From Isoetes taiwanensis (Eukaryota > Streptophyta > Lycopodiopsida > Isoetales > Isoetaceae), in the NCBI GenBank assembly GCA_021234155.1, contig JAJEKV010000537.1, positions 62,001-126,000 of the forward strand: a DNA stretch of 64,000 nucleotides, in the 5' to 3' direction. Below, piece after piece: positions 47,691 through 61,800 of the stretch; within the stretch, counting starts at the first letter, position 1, and the number at the start of each line of letters is the position of its first letter. The notes beneath the pieces are model-generated. The model saw nothing but the letters and a program-made list of their open reading frames with translations. It did no database searches and was not told where the DNA came from. Both the position numbers and the translations under genes were made by a program.

Positions 47691-49280
47691 TCTTCATCGA
47701 ATCTCATCTCACCCTTACCCCCTTGACGCTAGAGAGCCGATTTGGCTATGCCGGGGCTATCGCCTAAATTGCATCTTCGACATTCGCCTTTGCTTCAAGG
47801 CACTGGGGCCGTGCATTTTGAGGTCGTACTAAAGAACTATTCAGTTTGCATTTTTTTTAACACCTCTATTATTTGGAAGGATCTCGATTACATTGTTTTT
47901 GCCCGACCTTAAGAAGATAAATGAGATCGAGGCATTGGATGCTTTCCTAGGAATTCTTATTTGTGAAAAGCCGGTTTAGTTTGGTAGATTACAACATTTA
48001 CCGGTGTGGATGATTACCGAAAGTTATATCGCCCATTTTTCTTTGACAATGAATGGCTATAGTGATACGCCATCTTGGTTTTTGAGATATTATTCCTCAT
48101 AAACAACATTCTCCCATTTGACAAATTTCCCCTTTCCAATATGCATTGCTAGGAAGGTCGCCTTCACAGATTATAATATTGTAGAAGCATCGAAAATGGT
48201 GGCTTTACGCTCCTATTGGGCTTGATTATTTAAATGAATGCTCCATGATATTTCTATGAAAACAAAGAATTACCGAAGTTTGAGTTAGCCCTTCCCATGT
48301 TTTCAAATCCCCTTGCTTCGTTATGACACGACATGGAGTGGATGACAAGTACTTCCATGATTTGCAGTGCATGCCGAGATGTGCGCAATAGCAAAATATG
48401 GTCTTACAATGTATGCCAAAGAATAGAAACTCTTGCACTCATTATGGAGAAACGTCGTAGAAGCAAATCAAGATCAAACCGAGATGGAAAAGGTAATGTT
48501 ACTAATCGAAGATATAGGTTGGATCAATCGATAACATAAGCCGCATCCTATTGTTGATTAGGTCTAAATCTATTGTACTTCATCGCGGATTGTCTTCCAT
48601 GATCAAGACAAAATAGTTTATTCTATATTGTTGACATTTTTGCTATTTCATTTACTCGGTGTTTCGTCGACTTAGAATATTTACGGTTGGGTCCACATCT
48701 CCTTTCAACGGAAACGATAATATGGGTTGAAAATGTTATCGATTGATTCAAGCTTTCCTCATGCCCTCAATATGTTTGCGTACTATAGCCTTTATTCCAT
48801 CGCGTCTCAACAAGAAATGGCTTTGCAAATTTTTGTGTCAACGAAGGGGAATTGTGCAACTTGATCTGCATTTCAAGGCCAAAGATATTGGTGAGATATC
48901 TTTCTTATGTACATGTGGTGACAAATTTTTGGGTCATTTGGGAGAGCAGTAAGAGGAGTCAAAGCCATGAAATTAAAAGATGGTGATAAGAATCTTTGCC
49001 ATCATTCAAGGAAGCAGATTAAGGGAAAGAAAGCAGGTTAGTGTTGTCCTTTATAGTGTATTTCATTTCAAACAAGTAATCGTGTTTCTCTTCTAGAAGT
49101 GAAGAAAACATAGAGCCTTGGCTTCTTTTTCTCAAAGAGAATGGATATGGCAAGCGTGTTCTGTTGACTCATTTCCTAGACACAACCTTAACAAAGTTGG
49201 CATAATAGGATGCAAGGTGTGCATATATTTTGCCAATAGTTGATTACATGGTAGCTCATTTGACGGTTCTCGTGCTAATA
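47691..49280 (+). other. Cargo of element D, unassigned
   Basis: Short exon-like frames such as 48333-48540 (IETLALIMEKRRRSKSRSNR) and 48743-48950 occur between GT/AG-like sites. None is recognised. CAG/CTG appear sparse, so frames may be damaged. Confidence 0.3.
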
Positions 49281-49445
49281 AGTTCTTCGTTTTACAATTC
49301 GAAAGTGGGAGACCGAAGCACTTCTTTGTTTGTTGTAGGTTTGACAATCCCGTGTAATATACTTTTACAATTCCGAGGCAGGAGACCGACTTGCTTCTTT
49401 GTTTGTTGTAGGTTTGACAATCCCAGGTAACATACTAGGTAACAT
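49281..49445. repeat. Tandem duplication of about 75 bp
   Basis: A block with TTTTACAATTC, GGAGACCGA and CTTCTTTGTTTGTTGTAGG is present twice (about 49290 and 49366), followed by a doubled GGTAACATACTA. Confidence 0.85.
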
Positions 49446-49857
49446 ACTACCCGGGCTGATGTCCATCATTATTTGTTGTCTTCTGCCGCCCTAGTTTTGC
49501 ACTTTGGATCCTATATGTATGATTGTGGGTTCGGATAATGAGAGTGGAGAAGAAGTTGTAAAACAAACTAAGAGCGCACTTCTTTGATATGGCACTTCTC
49601 CTCCGCACTATGATGCGTGAGGAAAGCTTTCCCAACTTTGATTATCTCTTTTGTTCCATCACTAGAGACTAGCAGGTTATTTGTGGTAAGCTTTTATCTT
49701 GATTCTCAATTTTTATTCTTGCTAACCCTAGGTTTTCCAACAGAACCTTCTTGCTCGGCAACATTCTTGAGAGATATAATAAATCAGGTATGTTCCAATT
49801 TAAGTTCTAATTTGAGTTACTCTTTTTGTTGTGGGTACGATATTCATAATAAAAGTG

Positions 49858-51740
49858 GCCTTGAATTGAGAAGCATTCTGGTTTATTTGACGTATTTACT
49901 TAATGAATTTGAAAATGCGCATTAGCTAGCGACTTTCTTAGATCATTCTTTCAGCTTTTCAATGCATGCTCATGCTTGAGAAAAACAGAGTTTGCTTGCT
50001 GAAGTTATGGCCTCTCAAAAAAAAGCTGTAAAATTAGAACAGAAAATGTGTTTTGCCATATTTGGACCATTTATCATATGAATCTGGAAATTGTGTGCCT
50101 AGCAATATGTTTAGGTCTTCCCTTCATCTTTCCAAGGGATACTCTTGCTGCAAAGATAGAGTTTGCATTTGAAAGTTATGTTTAAGTTCTTACTGCCAGC
50201 CAGAAAGCAAGCCTTGGATTTAGAAACATTTTTGGTTTATTTGACATGTTTACATAATGAATTTGAAAAAAATATGCACCTAACGACTTTGGTAGATCAT
50301 TCTTTGAGCTTTTCAATGCATGCTCATATTTGAGAAACAGAATTTGCTTGCTCAAGTTATGGCTCTCTTTCTACACTGCTGTAAAATTAGAACAGCAAAT
50401 GCATTTTGCCATGTTTGGTCCATTTACAGTAGGAATCTGAAATTTGTGTCCCTAGCAATATTCTTAGGTCTTCCCTTGATCTTTTCAACGGATACTCTTG
50501 CTGTGAAGATAGAGCTCGTGATTTGAAAGTTATGTTAGATTTCACGGCCGGGTCAACAAGCTTCAAAATGGTGAAAGGTAAAGTTGCGCTTTTCCACAAT
50601 AATAGGTACCGTTAAGAGTTGCGTTAAGAGACGGAAGTTCGGTTCATAATATGCCAGAAAGGTGGTAACAATATTTGGGCCAATGAGGTTTATGTGAAAT
50701 TGTCGTGTTAACGTAGTCCGGCCATGATCCTCTTTACTATTGCCATCTTTTGTTGAATGATTCAAATTGCCTCGGCTTTTGCGTGTTATTTGTCCTTTAT
50801 TTGTTTGTTTTTTGGCGATAGGTCTGTTTGTAATGCTTCACAAAGTAGCAAATCCTTATATGTAGGCAAGTGCATGTACAAAAGAAGCCGATTAATTTGT
50901 TGTTTGTTGGAGATGGAATAGGCAAAATGATCATCCCACAATAATAGGTACCCGTTAAGAGTTGCGTTAAAGAGACGGAAGTTCGGTTCATAATATGCCG
51001 AAAAGGTAACAATATTTGGGCCAATGGGGTTTATGTGAAATTGTCGTGTTATGTAGTCCGTGCCATGATCCTCTTACTATTGCCATCTTTTGTTGAATGA
51101 TTCAAATTGCCCTTTGGCTTTTTGCGTTATTTGTCCTTTATTTGTTTGTTTTTGGCGTAGGGAAAATTTCTCCTTTCCAAGAATGCCACAATCAGTCCAT
51201 CTCTGCACATAGGTGAATGCCTTTTCCACCTCACTATTAGTAGGTCTGTTTGTAATGCTTTTCACAAAGTAGCAAATCCTTATATGTAGGCAAGTGCATG
51301 TACAAAAGAAGCTGATTAATTTGTTGTTTGTTGTAGGCAAAATGATCATCTGCAAAGATAGAGTTTGCATTTGAAGTTATGTTTAAGTTCTTCTGCCAGC
51401 CAAAAAGCAAGCCTTGGATTTAGAAACATTCGGGTTTATTTGACATGTTTATATAATGAATTTGAAAAATATGCACCTAACGACTTTGGTAGATCATTCT
51501 TTGAGCTTTCCAATGCATGCTCATATTTGAGAAACAGAGTTTGCTTGCTCAAGTTATGGCTCTCTTTCTACATCTGCTGTAAAATTAGAACAAAGAAATG
51601 CATTTTGCCATGTTTGGCCCATTTACAGTTGGAATCTGAAATTTGTGTTCCTAGCAATATTCTTAGGTCTTCCCTTCATCTTTTCAACGGATACTCTTTG
51701 CTGTGAAGATAGAGCTTGCATTTGAAAGTTATGTTAGATT
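49858..51740. repeat. Nested tandem blocks of about 340 bp in element D
   Basis: Block 1 (GTTTATTTGAC..., GTAAAATTAGAACAG, GGTCTTCCCTTCATC, ATAGAGTTTGCATTTG) occurs at 49858-50186, 50187-50536 and 51386-51740. Between them block 2 (AATAGGTACCGTTAAGAGTTG, GGAAGTTCGGTTC, TTATATGTAGGCAAGTGCATG) occurs twice, at about 50590-50930 and 50935-51345. A diverged block 1 also lies at 56495-56785 in the next element. Confidence 0.85.
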
Positions 51741-54700
51741 TCTACGGCCACTTTCATAATTGAACCACTTTCTTACTGAACCACTTTCATAGATGTTCAC
51801 GGAAGCTGCCATCATTTTAGAATTGTATTCCTTTTAAAAATAAGAGAGCTGAGATATGCTTACAATGCTTCAGAGGCCATCTGAGATTATAAGGCGGAAA
51901 CAAGCATGTGCAGTTTGGTTCCCCATACATTGATCGACCGCTCATGAATTGTCTTTCTCAACCCGCAGCTAACATGCAGTATGGAAATCTAAAGAAGTCC
52001 CTCGAAACGCCATTGCAAAACCATTTAACTCAAATAAGCCTTGAGAAGCTGGGTTTTGCCCTCTTAGCAAATTGTTTTGATTATTAATCTTTATGATGGT
52101 TACATAGATGAGGAAGGATTCAGAGGATGTGCACTTACTTGCTCGGGTTTATCCTGTTTGAAGTGGGATCTCATTGGGGGAGCCAAGTTGGTCTTCAATC
52201 ACGGATGAGGGAATCCTTATGGATGTCTCAAGCATATAAAATTCAATGGTTTTGCCACTTTATAAATGTAACATTTCGCCAAAGGTTGCAATCCAGTGGA
52301 ACTGTGGGTCCGCTTTGCCTTTTATTTATCAAGGTAAAAGTGTGAATGCCAAATCTCGCATATGCCTCAGAAGTTCCATGGATCCCCACGCCATCAAAAA
52401 AGAAGGTAAACATGTCCGGGATCCCAACATTTTTAATTGTTGACCCAGAGGTGAAAATAGGTTCGCCGAAAAAAAAGGAACGCAAAAACAGACCTCAAAC
52501 AATACGAGCTAGATTGTGACTAAGGTGTGCAAAGATCTTTCTTCAACTTTGCCGGTTTTGCCCGACTAAGGCCTAAAATTTGCGCTCAAACAAAAACAAC
52601 TTGAGGATTAACTAATATATAAAAATAAATGAATGTAATTTTAAATTCTCATTTTAAGAGTTGGTAAACATACGTTTGAAAATCCCTACTCCAACTCATG
52701 CATCCAAGAAAGTTATAATAGCACCCAAATATTTATATGAAAAATTAACATGTAGAATATACTATTAGATGCACCACTAGCATTTTAACAAGAATAATAC
52801 CAACCAACACGCAGATGACTTACAATGACCCATTCTGATTTCCAAGGAAAAAAAACAAGCCATCGCTCACGGTCGATCACTGCTCGCTGGTGAGATAAGG
52901 AAAAACACAAGCCACGCTCTCACAATTGGATCAATTGCTCGCCGCTGAGATAATATTAACCAACACCTTGCGGCAAAACGTGAAGCATAAGTAAATATAA
53001 ATAACAAAAAAATGCAGCCATGGAAAGGGCTGGTAAATAAGACCAAACGGGTAAAGCGAGAAGTTTGAATAAGAAAATGAATCATCAAAGGAATCTCGAG
53101 TTTATATATACCCATTAGTGTAGAAGTTTCTAAGTGCAAGAATCCTCATCAATGTCCATAAGAAAAGCAATGGAGCAAACAAAGCAACGAATTACTCGCA
53201 AATCCAAATGGCTCTGCATGTTTGGACAGTAGCGTGTCTCATATCGTATAAATTCTCTAAGGTATGTTGCTCCTTTGCCAAATAGTCATTTCATGGAAGC
53301 ATAATATTCTTAAGGCACAATTTGCCTTATAGTGTCAACAAAAATAAAATATGTTGAACATAAGACCTCTAGGAAATTTTCTAAGATCTTCTATTGAAAT
53401 TGATTTATGTGCAAGAGCCATATTACCGTAGCCTTTTTTTAAAAAAAAATTAGGGCCAATGGCCATGTAGGGTTTCGACATGGCTAACTGTGCTCGCATA
53501 TGAAGGAGATACGGCTTCCAAGCTTTTAACACATACAAATGCCACAACCGATTTACTTGTGAAATTTGTATCTAATTCGGATTTAACTTTAAGAATCGTG
53601 TTTGGATGAAATGCTCAATCAGAGGGATCATGTTGCAAAACCATCGGGGATGATACAAATGCCCCGTTATTTATATGATGATGAGAGAATAAGCCGCTTT
53701 TACGGGGTTACAAGGCATACCGTATATGCTTCCAGGCAGAATATAGACTGGAGGATGGATCTATATGCTAGCTTAGGCATTTTGGTACTACTTCATGTTT
53801 GACATTCTCAGTTCAAACTTTAAGTTAGACGTTGAAAATATTATATAAGAAATAATAATGACCAACCTTACACCGGCCTAAATTTTATCCGAAACTTTTG
53901 CATGGGATGATAGAACTTTAGTTCCTTTGCAATGTTCCACATTTTTTATGACTAAAATGGCAGAGACCAGTGCATGATATGAAGAAAAGAACTCGAATTT
54001 TTTTCTAGTTTTGAGTACCATGATCTTTAGTGTGGATGGTAGTTGAAGAATGTACACGGTGACCACTTTATGGAAACCTAATGTTCAGGAGTCCAAGCAA
54101 AATTTTTATGTGGTAAAAGAAAATCACCGTGTTGATGGAGGGTTGTTTGCAACCAGGTCTTGACTTTGACTTCTTATGTGTAGCTTGACCTTTTAAAGTG
54201 CAATTCAAATTAAACTTAACGATTCAATTTGAGCTTGCCCACTACAGTGACTTTGACGTAAAATCGTTATACTCACTTTTTCCTCTAAGCTTCCTAGCAA
54301 TGCACAACCTCAACTTAGATGGTCTGACCTTTTTACCATCAATGTCAATTAATTTGTTAAATTATTTTGCACCTTTACGCTTGTTGAGGTTTCTTTATGA
54401 AAGAAGACATTGAATTTGACTTATCTAATATAAAGCCACACCGCAATTGATCGACCTTAATTGGGCATGGTCCTTTTGTTGGGGCCCTTATTGGGCATGG
54501 TACTTACTTTAGCAAATGCATGGTCCCTGTGTTTCGAAAAAATTGGGCCATCTTTATCTTAGGAAAGAACAACTCTTTGCTTCTATTAACATTTTCAAGA
54601 TTTCAAGGTTATCAAATCCCAAATACTATGGCAATTTTTTTTTTAGGGTAGTTGAAGAATATATGTAGCGACCACTTTAATGAAAGCCAATATTGAGCAA

Positions 54701-54962
54701 TCCAATGACAAATTTTGGGAAGTATAGGAAACAAACAAAGACTTGCAAGAGAGCATTGACAATATGTGACTGGCATTATGGCTAGGGGTTTGACTATAAG
54801 TTTGACAAAATGGATGATTCAGAGTTTGTGCAGGTGTTGATCACAATTAGAGCTTTGTCTTTAACTTCCTAGCTGTAGCTTTGATTGGGTTTTGCACTAC
54901 GTTGACTTTGACATCTTAGCAAGCTACTAGTTGACTTGATACTCCCTAATAGTACAAATACT
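51741..54962 (+). other. 3' half of element D; no gene identified
   Basis: AT-rich with short unsupported frames. Two related stretches, 54005-54160 and 54650-54800 (GTAGTTGAAGAAT, GACCACTTTA, CCAATGACAAATTTT-like words), indicate an internal duplication. Confidence 0.35.
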
Positions 54963-54992
54963 TGTATATATATCCTTATCCTTATATATATA
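54963..54992. repeat. TA tract between elements D and E
   Basis: ACTTG, interrupted (TA)n with CCTTATCC, then ACAATTATATGG, the next 5' end. Confidence 0.8.
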
Positions 54993-55385
54993 CAATTATA
55001 TGGTGTCCTGATGATGGTGTATCGATTGATCGGCCCATCCATCGAGACGGACGTGCGAGCACGTGCCCACCGTAACACCCCAAGCATCCCCCTTATTTGG
55101 GGCTTTTAATCCTGCCCTCGCCGGTGGGGCATTTTATCCAGAACCGGCCCATTAAAATTATTTGGGGCTTTTCATATGGAGCGTCAGAAAAAAGGGAAGG
55201 TCAAATCTTGGCCATCAATTTTGGATAGGAAGTTGCGGGGAAGGTGATAGAATTGGGGCTTTTAATCCAGATCATTCGGGCCGTCGAATGTGCGAGATCG
55301 ACGGCCCAGATGTGGACCTTTATTTGGGGCATTTGATCTCGACCGTCCATCTCGGATTTGGACGGCCCACAACAAAAGCCCCAAA
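54993..55385 (+). repeat. Shared 5' module of element E
   Basis: Four (A/T)TTGGGGC(T/A)TTT boxes (55094, 55158, 55253, 55324) and the hairpin ATTTGGGGC...GACCGTCC-ATCTCGGATTT-GGACGG...GCCCCAAAT at 55321-55387. The first 280 bases align with 62743-63030. Confidence 0.75.
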
Positions 55386-56260
55386 TTCTCTTCTCACGCC
55401 GGAGCAGAGCTCGAAACTTGGATTTCTTCGTGTCTGTGTTATGGCTGCAATGTGGAGCGCCATTCGAGTTTCGGTTTGTTGCTGATGGCTGCTCATTTCC
55501 ATTCTTAGACGAAAATATTCACTGCACTCAGAGCATTGTTGCCAAGTTACCCATATATTTTTCAAGTACGAATTTTACCAGCTCTTTGGTAAACCATTGT
55601 TTGCAAATGGGGTCGAGCTTATGAACTGGCCGATTGGAGAGATGGTGTGCACCTTGTGCATGTAAGCTTAAGTTTTCCTTTTTTTGTTTTCTTAATTTCT
55701 ATTGGGATGCCTAGGATTTGCTAAATCCGATGCCTCTGGGCTGCAAAGTTCAGGGTTATAAGGGCCTGTTATATTGATGAGGCTTCGACCAAGTTTGGAT
55801 ACGGCATGATGGAGCTGCCATAGTCGACCGAACTTTGCAATAAATGGGCCGAAATTGCCTGGATGGTGCTTCTTTGAGCAGTAGAAATCGAAATTATATC
55901 TCTGGCATGCTTTTTGGAAAGCGGTATCAGAGATGGATTCAGGGCTCCGGAGATTTTTCTCTAGCTTATAATCTGTTAAATAATTTTAAGGTAAAAGCTT
56001 TAGTAGCAGCATCTCTGAAGGTGACCCACTGACGGTTTTGGCCAGTCTGAATGCTGCGAAACATATGATTGGGTTTCAGTTTCTTAACATAGTGTGTGGA
56101 ACAAGCTTTTGGGGACAAGATACTGTGCTGTTCAAATACCCATCAGCATAGCTTCCAGCAAGATTCGATTGCATATCCAGCTACTAAGAAGGTAATTTTT
56201 CTGAGAACAAAATTTGCAAAACAGAGTAGTTATCTCTAGATTCTATCTATTGTTCTATAG
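55386..56260 (+). other. Cargo of element E, first part: possible 5' exon and introns
   Basis: Directly after the hairpin an ATG at 55441 opens AAMWSAIRVSVCC, then stops. AG- and GT-bounded open pieces follow to about 56020 (GTGACCC). The texture resembles the 5' end of a plant gene. Not recognised. Confidence 0.3.
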
Positions 56261-56494
56261 TTTTCAAGCACTACCGTATGGTTTTTTCGGAAGATCCACT
56301 GGTATTCTTTGATGAGCAAAATAAGTAGAAAGATCTAGAATTAGAGTTAAAACTGTTGATACTGTTAATGGGTTGGAATAAAGCATTTTAGAATGGGTCG
56401 GCTGGTATGGGCAGCGATCACATATGGTCTGTTTGCTATTTTTGAGGCTACAACCATGGCAAAGTATCAAAGCTGGAGATTCGTTTTGCTGCAT

Positions 56495-56785
56495 TTGAAC
56501 CCATTTGTACTATGAATTTGGAAAAGATGTACCTAACATCTTTTATAGGCTACTCTATAAGCTTTCTAATGCATGCTTATGTTTTAGAAATGGAGCTTCC
56601 TTGTTGAAGCTAGGCCCCTGTTATTACTCTGCTGTAAAATTAGAGCAGCAAATGCATTTTGTCATATTCGACATATTTAGATTAGGAATTTGAAAATTGT
56701 GTGCCTAGTGTTACTTTCAGGTCTTTCCTTAAGCTTCCAAATGAATGCTCCTGTTGGCAAAACAGAGCTTGCATTTGCAAGGTAT
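56495..56785. repeat. Diverged copy of the element D 340-bp block
   Basis: Shares CTGCTGTAAAATTAGA, CAGCAAATGCATTTTG, GTGTGCCTAG, AGGTCTT and GAGCTTGCATTTG in the same order as 49858-50186. Confidence 0.8.
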
Positions 56786-57599
56786 GGCAATCCTACCATA
56801 GGCATTGTCTTGTTTGGGATGGACAGACAGCTGTCGTTGATATTATGAAGAGGTAGTTAACCTATTTACATGCTTTTAGTTTGTAAGCTGAATGTTAATG
56901 GAGTGAATACAGGCATTTGGAATTAAATTCATCCATGTTTATATGTTTGCCTGGCGTTAGAACCGGCAAGAGGTTTTATGTATGAAAGCCTCACGGAATA
57001 TGGATCTAATTCTCCTCCCTGGCTTGCTATGTCAGTCATGTTCTAGATTCTGTTGGGCCTCTTCTTTGCTATATCAGAACATGCTAGATGGCTTGCAGAT
57101 CATTTAGCAGTTGGTATTGTACGTTATAAGTGGCTCGTTCTAGTTTTGTTTCTCCAGGTTGCCTTGCTGATGCCATGATTTGTGAGTACCCATTTCTGAG
57201 TTTTACCCGGATCAGAGTTTGAAGTGGTCCTTGAACTTGGTCAGAAGGCCAATGCACTGTAGCAGTTAATGTCTTTTATGAAGAACAATCTTCACAAGTC
57301 TTCACAAGACAGTGTGCCAAATAAAAGGCGTTAATTTACGTTATGCCAGTTCAGTTAGTAAGTTAATGATCTAGCATGATATTTACTCTTGCTCAAGGAT
57401 TACTTTAACTGTTGTTCTGGTCTTGCAGTTGGTAAGGCTCATTGCCCATGTCTCCTGTGGAAGGCTCTCCATCAGTGTTTCACGTAATTTGCAACCTTCC
57501 TATAGGATAATATGATGAATGAATGTTCTTTTATAGGATGTTTAGAACTTGAGGCCAAAAACACCACTAAAAATGGCATTTTTTAAGCCATCTCTTTCA

Positions 57600-58850
57600 T
57601 AGATTTTTTGGCCTCTGTTTTTGTTATTATTAATTGTTTCTTTGATAACTTTCTTGCAGTCCTTTTTCTTCTGGTAGGTGGAATTTTCGTCGAAAGTTGC
57701 TTGATGAAACCAAATTCCCGGTCTGTTCTAACTGCTCTTAAAAGGATTGAGCCAATAAATTTCACAGTTATAGCAACAGGATCTGGTCCACTTTTTACGC
57801 TATAATGTTGTCGAGCTTATATACAAATATGAAACTTGGAGTAAGAAGGCGTTAGAAAAGCAGCTAGCTAGTGTCGCTGTTCTTTATGTTTCTGACTATG
57901 GGGTTTAGTGACCGTCTTTCTCAAGTAAGTACTCCCCTTTCATGTCATTTGAACTTATTACATATAACAATGGCTTATGTATAGCTTTATTGCCTTTGAG
58001 AAGCATAAATATTCATGATCTTTGTCATTGAAACATCACGGGAACTTCTTTGGACCAAATTGTACGCTTATTATTATTTTAATCCAGGCTGCTCCACAGA
58101 AACATAAGTTATCCACATCATTGCATTTATGAACTGCATGTCATAGTATTCTGTTGAGGATTTGAAAATGGAGTTTCTTACTTTATACCTTCAGGCACTG
58201 GCAAGAGGATTGACAAAAGCGAATGAGGGAGTTGAGATGATCAATTTGAATTCCGTGGACACACAGGAATTAGTGGAAACAATAGGAAAGAATGGTGTTG
58301 TAGTTGTAATCGCACCACCAAGTTCTGGATCTGCTAATGCAATAGTCAGCACTACCAAGTTCTGGATCTGTAAAACCCAATATCGAGAACATCATGTTTT
58401 CGTTTTTATATTATTTTCTCCATACAGCAAATTTTCCCATGTTTTTCCTAGTTTGCTATTAAAGTGCAGGTCATATGACACGTCTTATGCCTGTGTCATC
58501 TATGCTTCCTTCTGCCATAATTTTTCTACGTAAGGCATCTCATGCAGCCAGACTCTTGGTTGCTGGGACATTTGGCAGCAGGTATATCTGGCATGCCCTT
58601 GTGACTTTACAGTATGCGGCTATCCTGATTTTACAGTATATGAATATCCTAAATTGTGATTTGTTTGAAAAGATGTAACCTCTTTGCAACTGGATTTTGC
58701 AGCTTGTTCTAATAGCAGAGAGCTATGGTGGTGATGACCAACCAGTTGATACACTACTTCAGCGATTTCTTGAAGCTGGACTTTCTTCTGCCCTTCCCTC
58801 TTTAAGGGTTAAGGAATGTTTTGTTCTTACTTAGAAGATTTCTCCTCCTC
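57600..58850 (+). other. Cargo of element E, second part: several exon-like pieces of an unidentified gene
   Basis: After TTGCAG, 57660-57805 is open in more than one frame (including RWNFRRKLLDETKFP). After TTCAG, 58195-58360 reads ALARGLTKANEGVEMINLNS, then DTQELVETIGKNGVVVVIAP. After GTGCAG, 58470-58580 reads TRLMPVSSMLPSAIIFLRKA. After TTGCAG, 58703-58830 reads LVLIAESYGGDDQPVDTLLQ, then RFLEAGLSSALPSLRVKE. Each is bordered by good AG/GT signals, all in one direction, as in a plant gene with 80-300-base introns. The pieces look like a soluble enzyme or regulatory protein. I could not place the family. Confidence 0.4.
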
Positions 58851-61800
58851 AAGAATAGCAAATCAGCGCATCTGCGCATAGGTAAATGCCCTTTTCATCT
58901 GACTATTACTATTTTAAAGGCTTACGTTCTTATTATTTTGCACTTGCAATGCGCATGGAATGCAGATGTGCCATCTTGAAGTGGCTCTTAGCAGCAAGGC
59001 AACATGTCTTATTATATTAGAGAATTGGTTCATTTTTTACCAATAGAGGTTAGATACTCTATCCCTGAAACCTCACTTACGTTTTAATTATTATAGGAGA
59101 ATTTGTGCTCAGCCTATTTCTTACACAACGATAGCAACTTGCTACTGTGGATAACTTGTGCATCATTGCGGGAGATGCCTTTGCAATTCATTGATAAGTC
59201 ATTTTCGATTGGATCTACTATCTGTGGATGTTGTCTCAGGTATTCTGATGCAAAGTTTTATTTTTGTACTATTTGATCTTCACTGCGCTGTAAATTTGTC
59301 TACAAAACCTTCAGGTTGTTGAGACACAAAGATGATTCAGAAATATTTAATACTAGTTTGATGGTTTGCAGACTTGGCAGTGGCAATCTTTAACTTTGCA
59401 TCTGTTGTAGCTGACGTTGATCTTGTGGTAAGTACACATGTTTTGTTTAAACTAATATATAAAGACTATGAAAAGTTTGGCTGGGCTATTATTCTCACAT
59501 TTCCCATTTGGGCAGGGCCTTCAAAATGTTGGCAAGGGAGCACATCTGGGTAAGGTAACTCCCATGCTTAAAAAGATCCAAGATCCAAGATCCCAAGGTA
59601 AATGGGTCTGCTCATACCGAGGGCTTCATAGAAACCTTCTTGGCATAGATTGCAGGATGCAAATTTTATGTATACAAAACTCAGGGTCTAAACAGGGCGG
59701 TGGCATAATTGAGGGGAGCAAACGAGTTCCAGCTATGAAAGGTGCTTATTTATTTTGAGGCAACTTTTAGGTTCTTTTTGCTCAGAGAAAGTCAAGCACA
59801 GTATATCTGATATGGGTCAAATGCAATCCAGTTGCATTGTACTTTGCACTCTGTTTTTTTGTATCATGGCTTCTATCTTGATTTTCAACATTGTGAACCA
59901 GATTCATGTATGTCTTCCCATGTGTTTTATGGCGAATCAATCTATTGTTCAATGCTTGTTTTGACATTTACCGTTGTCTTTCTCTCCTTTTAGGGACACA
60001 GAGTCTATAGGGCCATTCAACTTTCTATATGATTTTTTCTCTCTAGATTTCTTAAAATTTACAATAATGTTAGCAGTCAATATTTTGAAGGCTTATTGGT
60101 AAGTTGAGTCATGTTTTTAGTAAATATCTGCATGGAGGGCAACTTCACTTGGGTTGGTGGTTCTGTGATGTAGGCTTAGGTCCTTGATGCAAATGTAGAG
60201 ACTGTAAATTGAGTTGTTGCATTTTGTTTTGGGGTTAGAATTTGCTCTAGATTTAGCAACATATATTGGAAAGAATTAAGTTCGCTCACTAATCTCATTA
60301 TGGGTGCACATGTGCCTAAAGTGGATCTTCATGCATGCATAGTATTAATTTTGCTATTGCAAGCATTTGAAATGAGAAATGTGTCATCCTGATATTGAGG
60401 TTGGTATATTGTTACTGCACACCGTGTAGTTTCTTGCAAGATGCCTAGCTTGCTGTGATGAATGCTGCATCATGCATAAATGGATGTTACGGTAAAAATG
60501 GCTGTATTTTGGCATTTTGTGTTGTGTTGGTATTGTTACCGCATTCTCTAATAGGCCATTCTTTTTGCAGATTCTAGATGCAGTTCTAAAGTGGGTTATT
60601 TGAATCACTGCAAAAGGGAGCATATCTTGACTTGAGTAGTTTGTTTCACTTAGATGGGCATATTTTGGTAATGCTCAAGCTCTGGAGAGTCAATGCGAAT
60701 GGCTTTTTGAACATTATTTATCAAGAACCTGTTCCTTTTTGCAGCTACTTATTCATGGCAGGAGTAATAAGAGAATGATGATTGAACAGTTTAGTCATTT
60801 CTAAGTCAGTATGATGCAAGATGCATTCATAGAAAAGGCAGGCATGGCTAAACCTCTTAAACATCAGCTAATTAGGGCTATACATTAACATGTCTGTTGC
60901 ACTACTCTGCATGTGACAATACTTTGCAACAGACATTGCTCAAGCATTTTAGAGTGTACATCCAAATAAATGTGTATAAATGCCTTCACATATGTTTGAA
61001 CACATGTATAGTGTCTGAATACATTGCCTGTACGTCGCCTAGAAATGGCTAAACTAGCAGAAAGATTTGTAGAGAAGAATAGTTGATAAACTGCATTTAG
61101 ATTATTAAATTGTTTGATTAAGGCTCATTTGTAGATATTTCATGCCAAGATAATAGTTATTGTTGGAGCACAATTTTGCTCATGCAGGGCTCTATTTTAT
61201 ATTCTGATTCACCAATACCCGCTCATGTTGTCTAGATGTCGTTTTAGAGCGGCTAAAACTTTTACATTCAATCTTTTGACTGTTTAAGTCTATTTATTGA
61301 TCCCGTTGCCATTTATAGTGACTTTATCCCTTATAGGGTAAGTTTAGCATTGCCGTTCATACTATTTGATAAATTTGTGGTTTTGCGGCCCCGGTTTTGG
61401 CGATAAGAGTAAATCGTGTCATTTTTTTTTAGCAAGGGGTTTCCTCTCAATTAGGCTTCTTTTTTCGCAGACGATCTCTTGATCCCTAGGTTCTTGTGAT
61501 CCGTTGTTTTGCATTTTCACGCCGTGGTGAACTCTTAGAACTAGCCTTTTTAGAGCTATTGGGGCGATTATGTTTCTATTTGATCTGTATTTGATCTCTT
61601 CCGATACCGACTTGATTTGTCGATGCAATTACCCGTGTCTTGATGCCTTTATGTTTCAAATACTTGCCATGGAAAGTGGGTCGCGCCCGAAGTGGGTCAT
61701 GATTCGCGGCGATACTTGCTAAGATAGCGTGACTACCATTTATAAAAAATGCAACTAACCAACTTTCCTCTAGGCTTTATGTTGCTATTTTCTTAAATAA

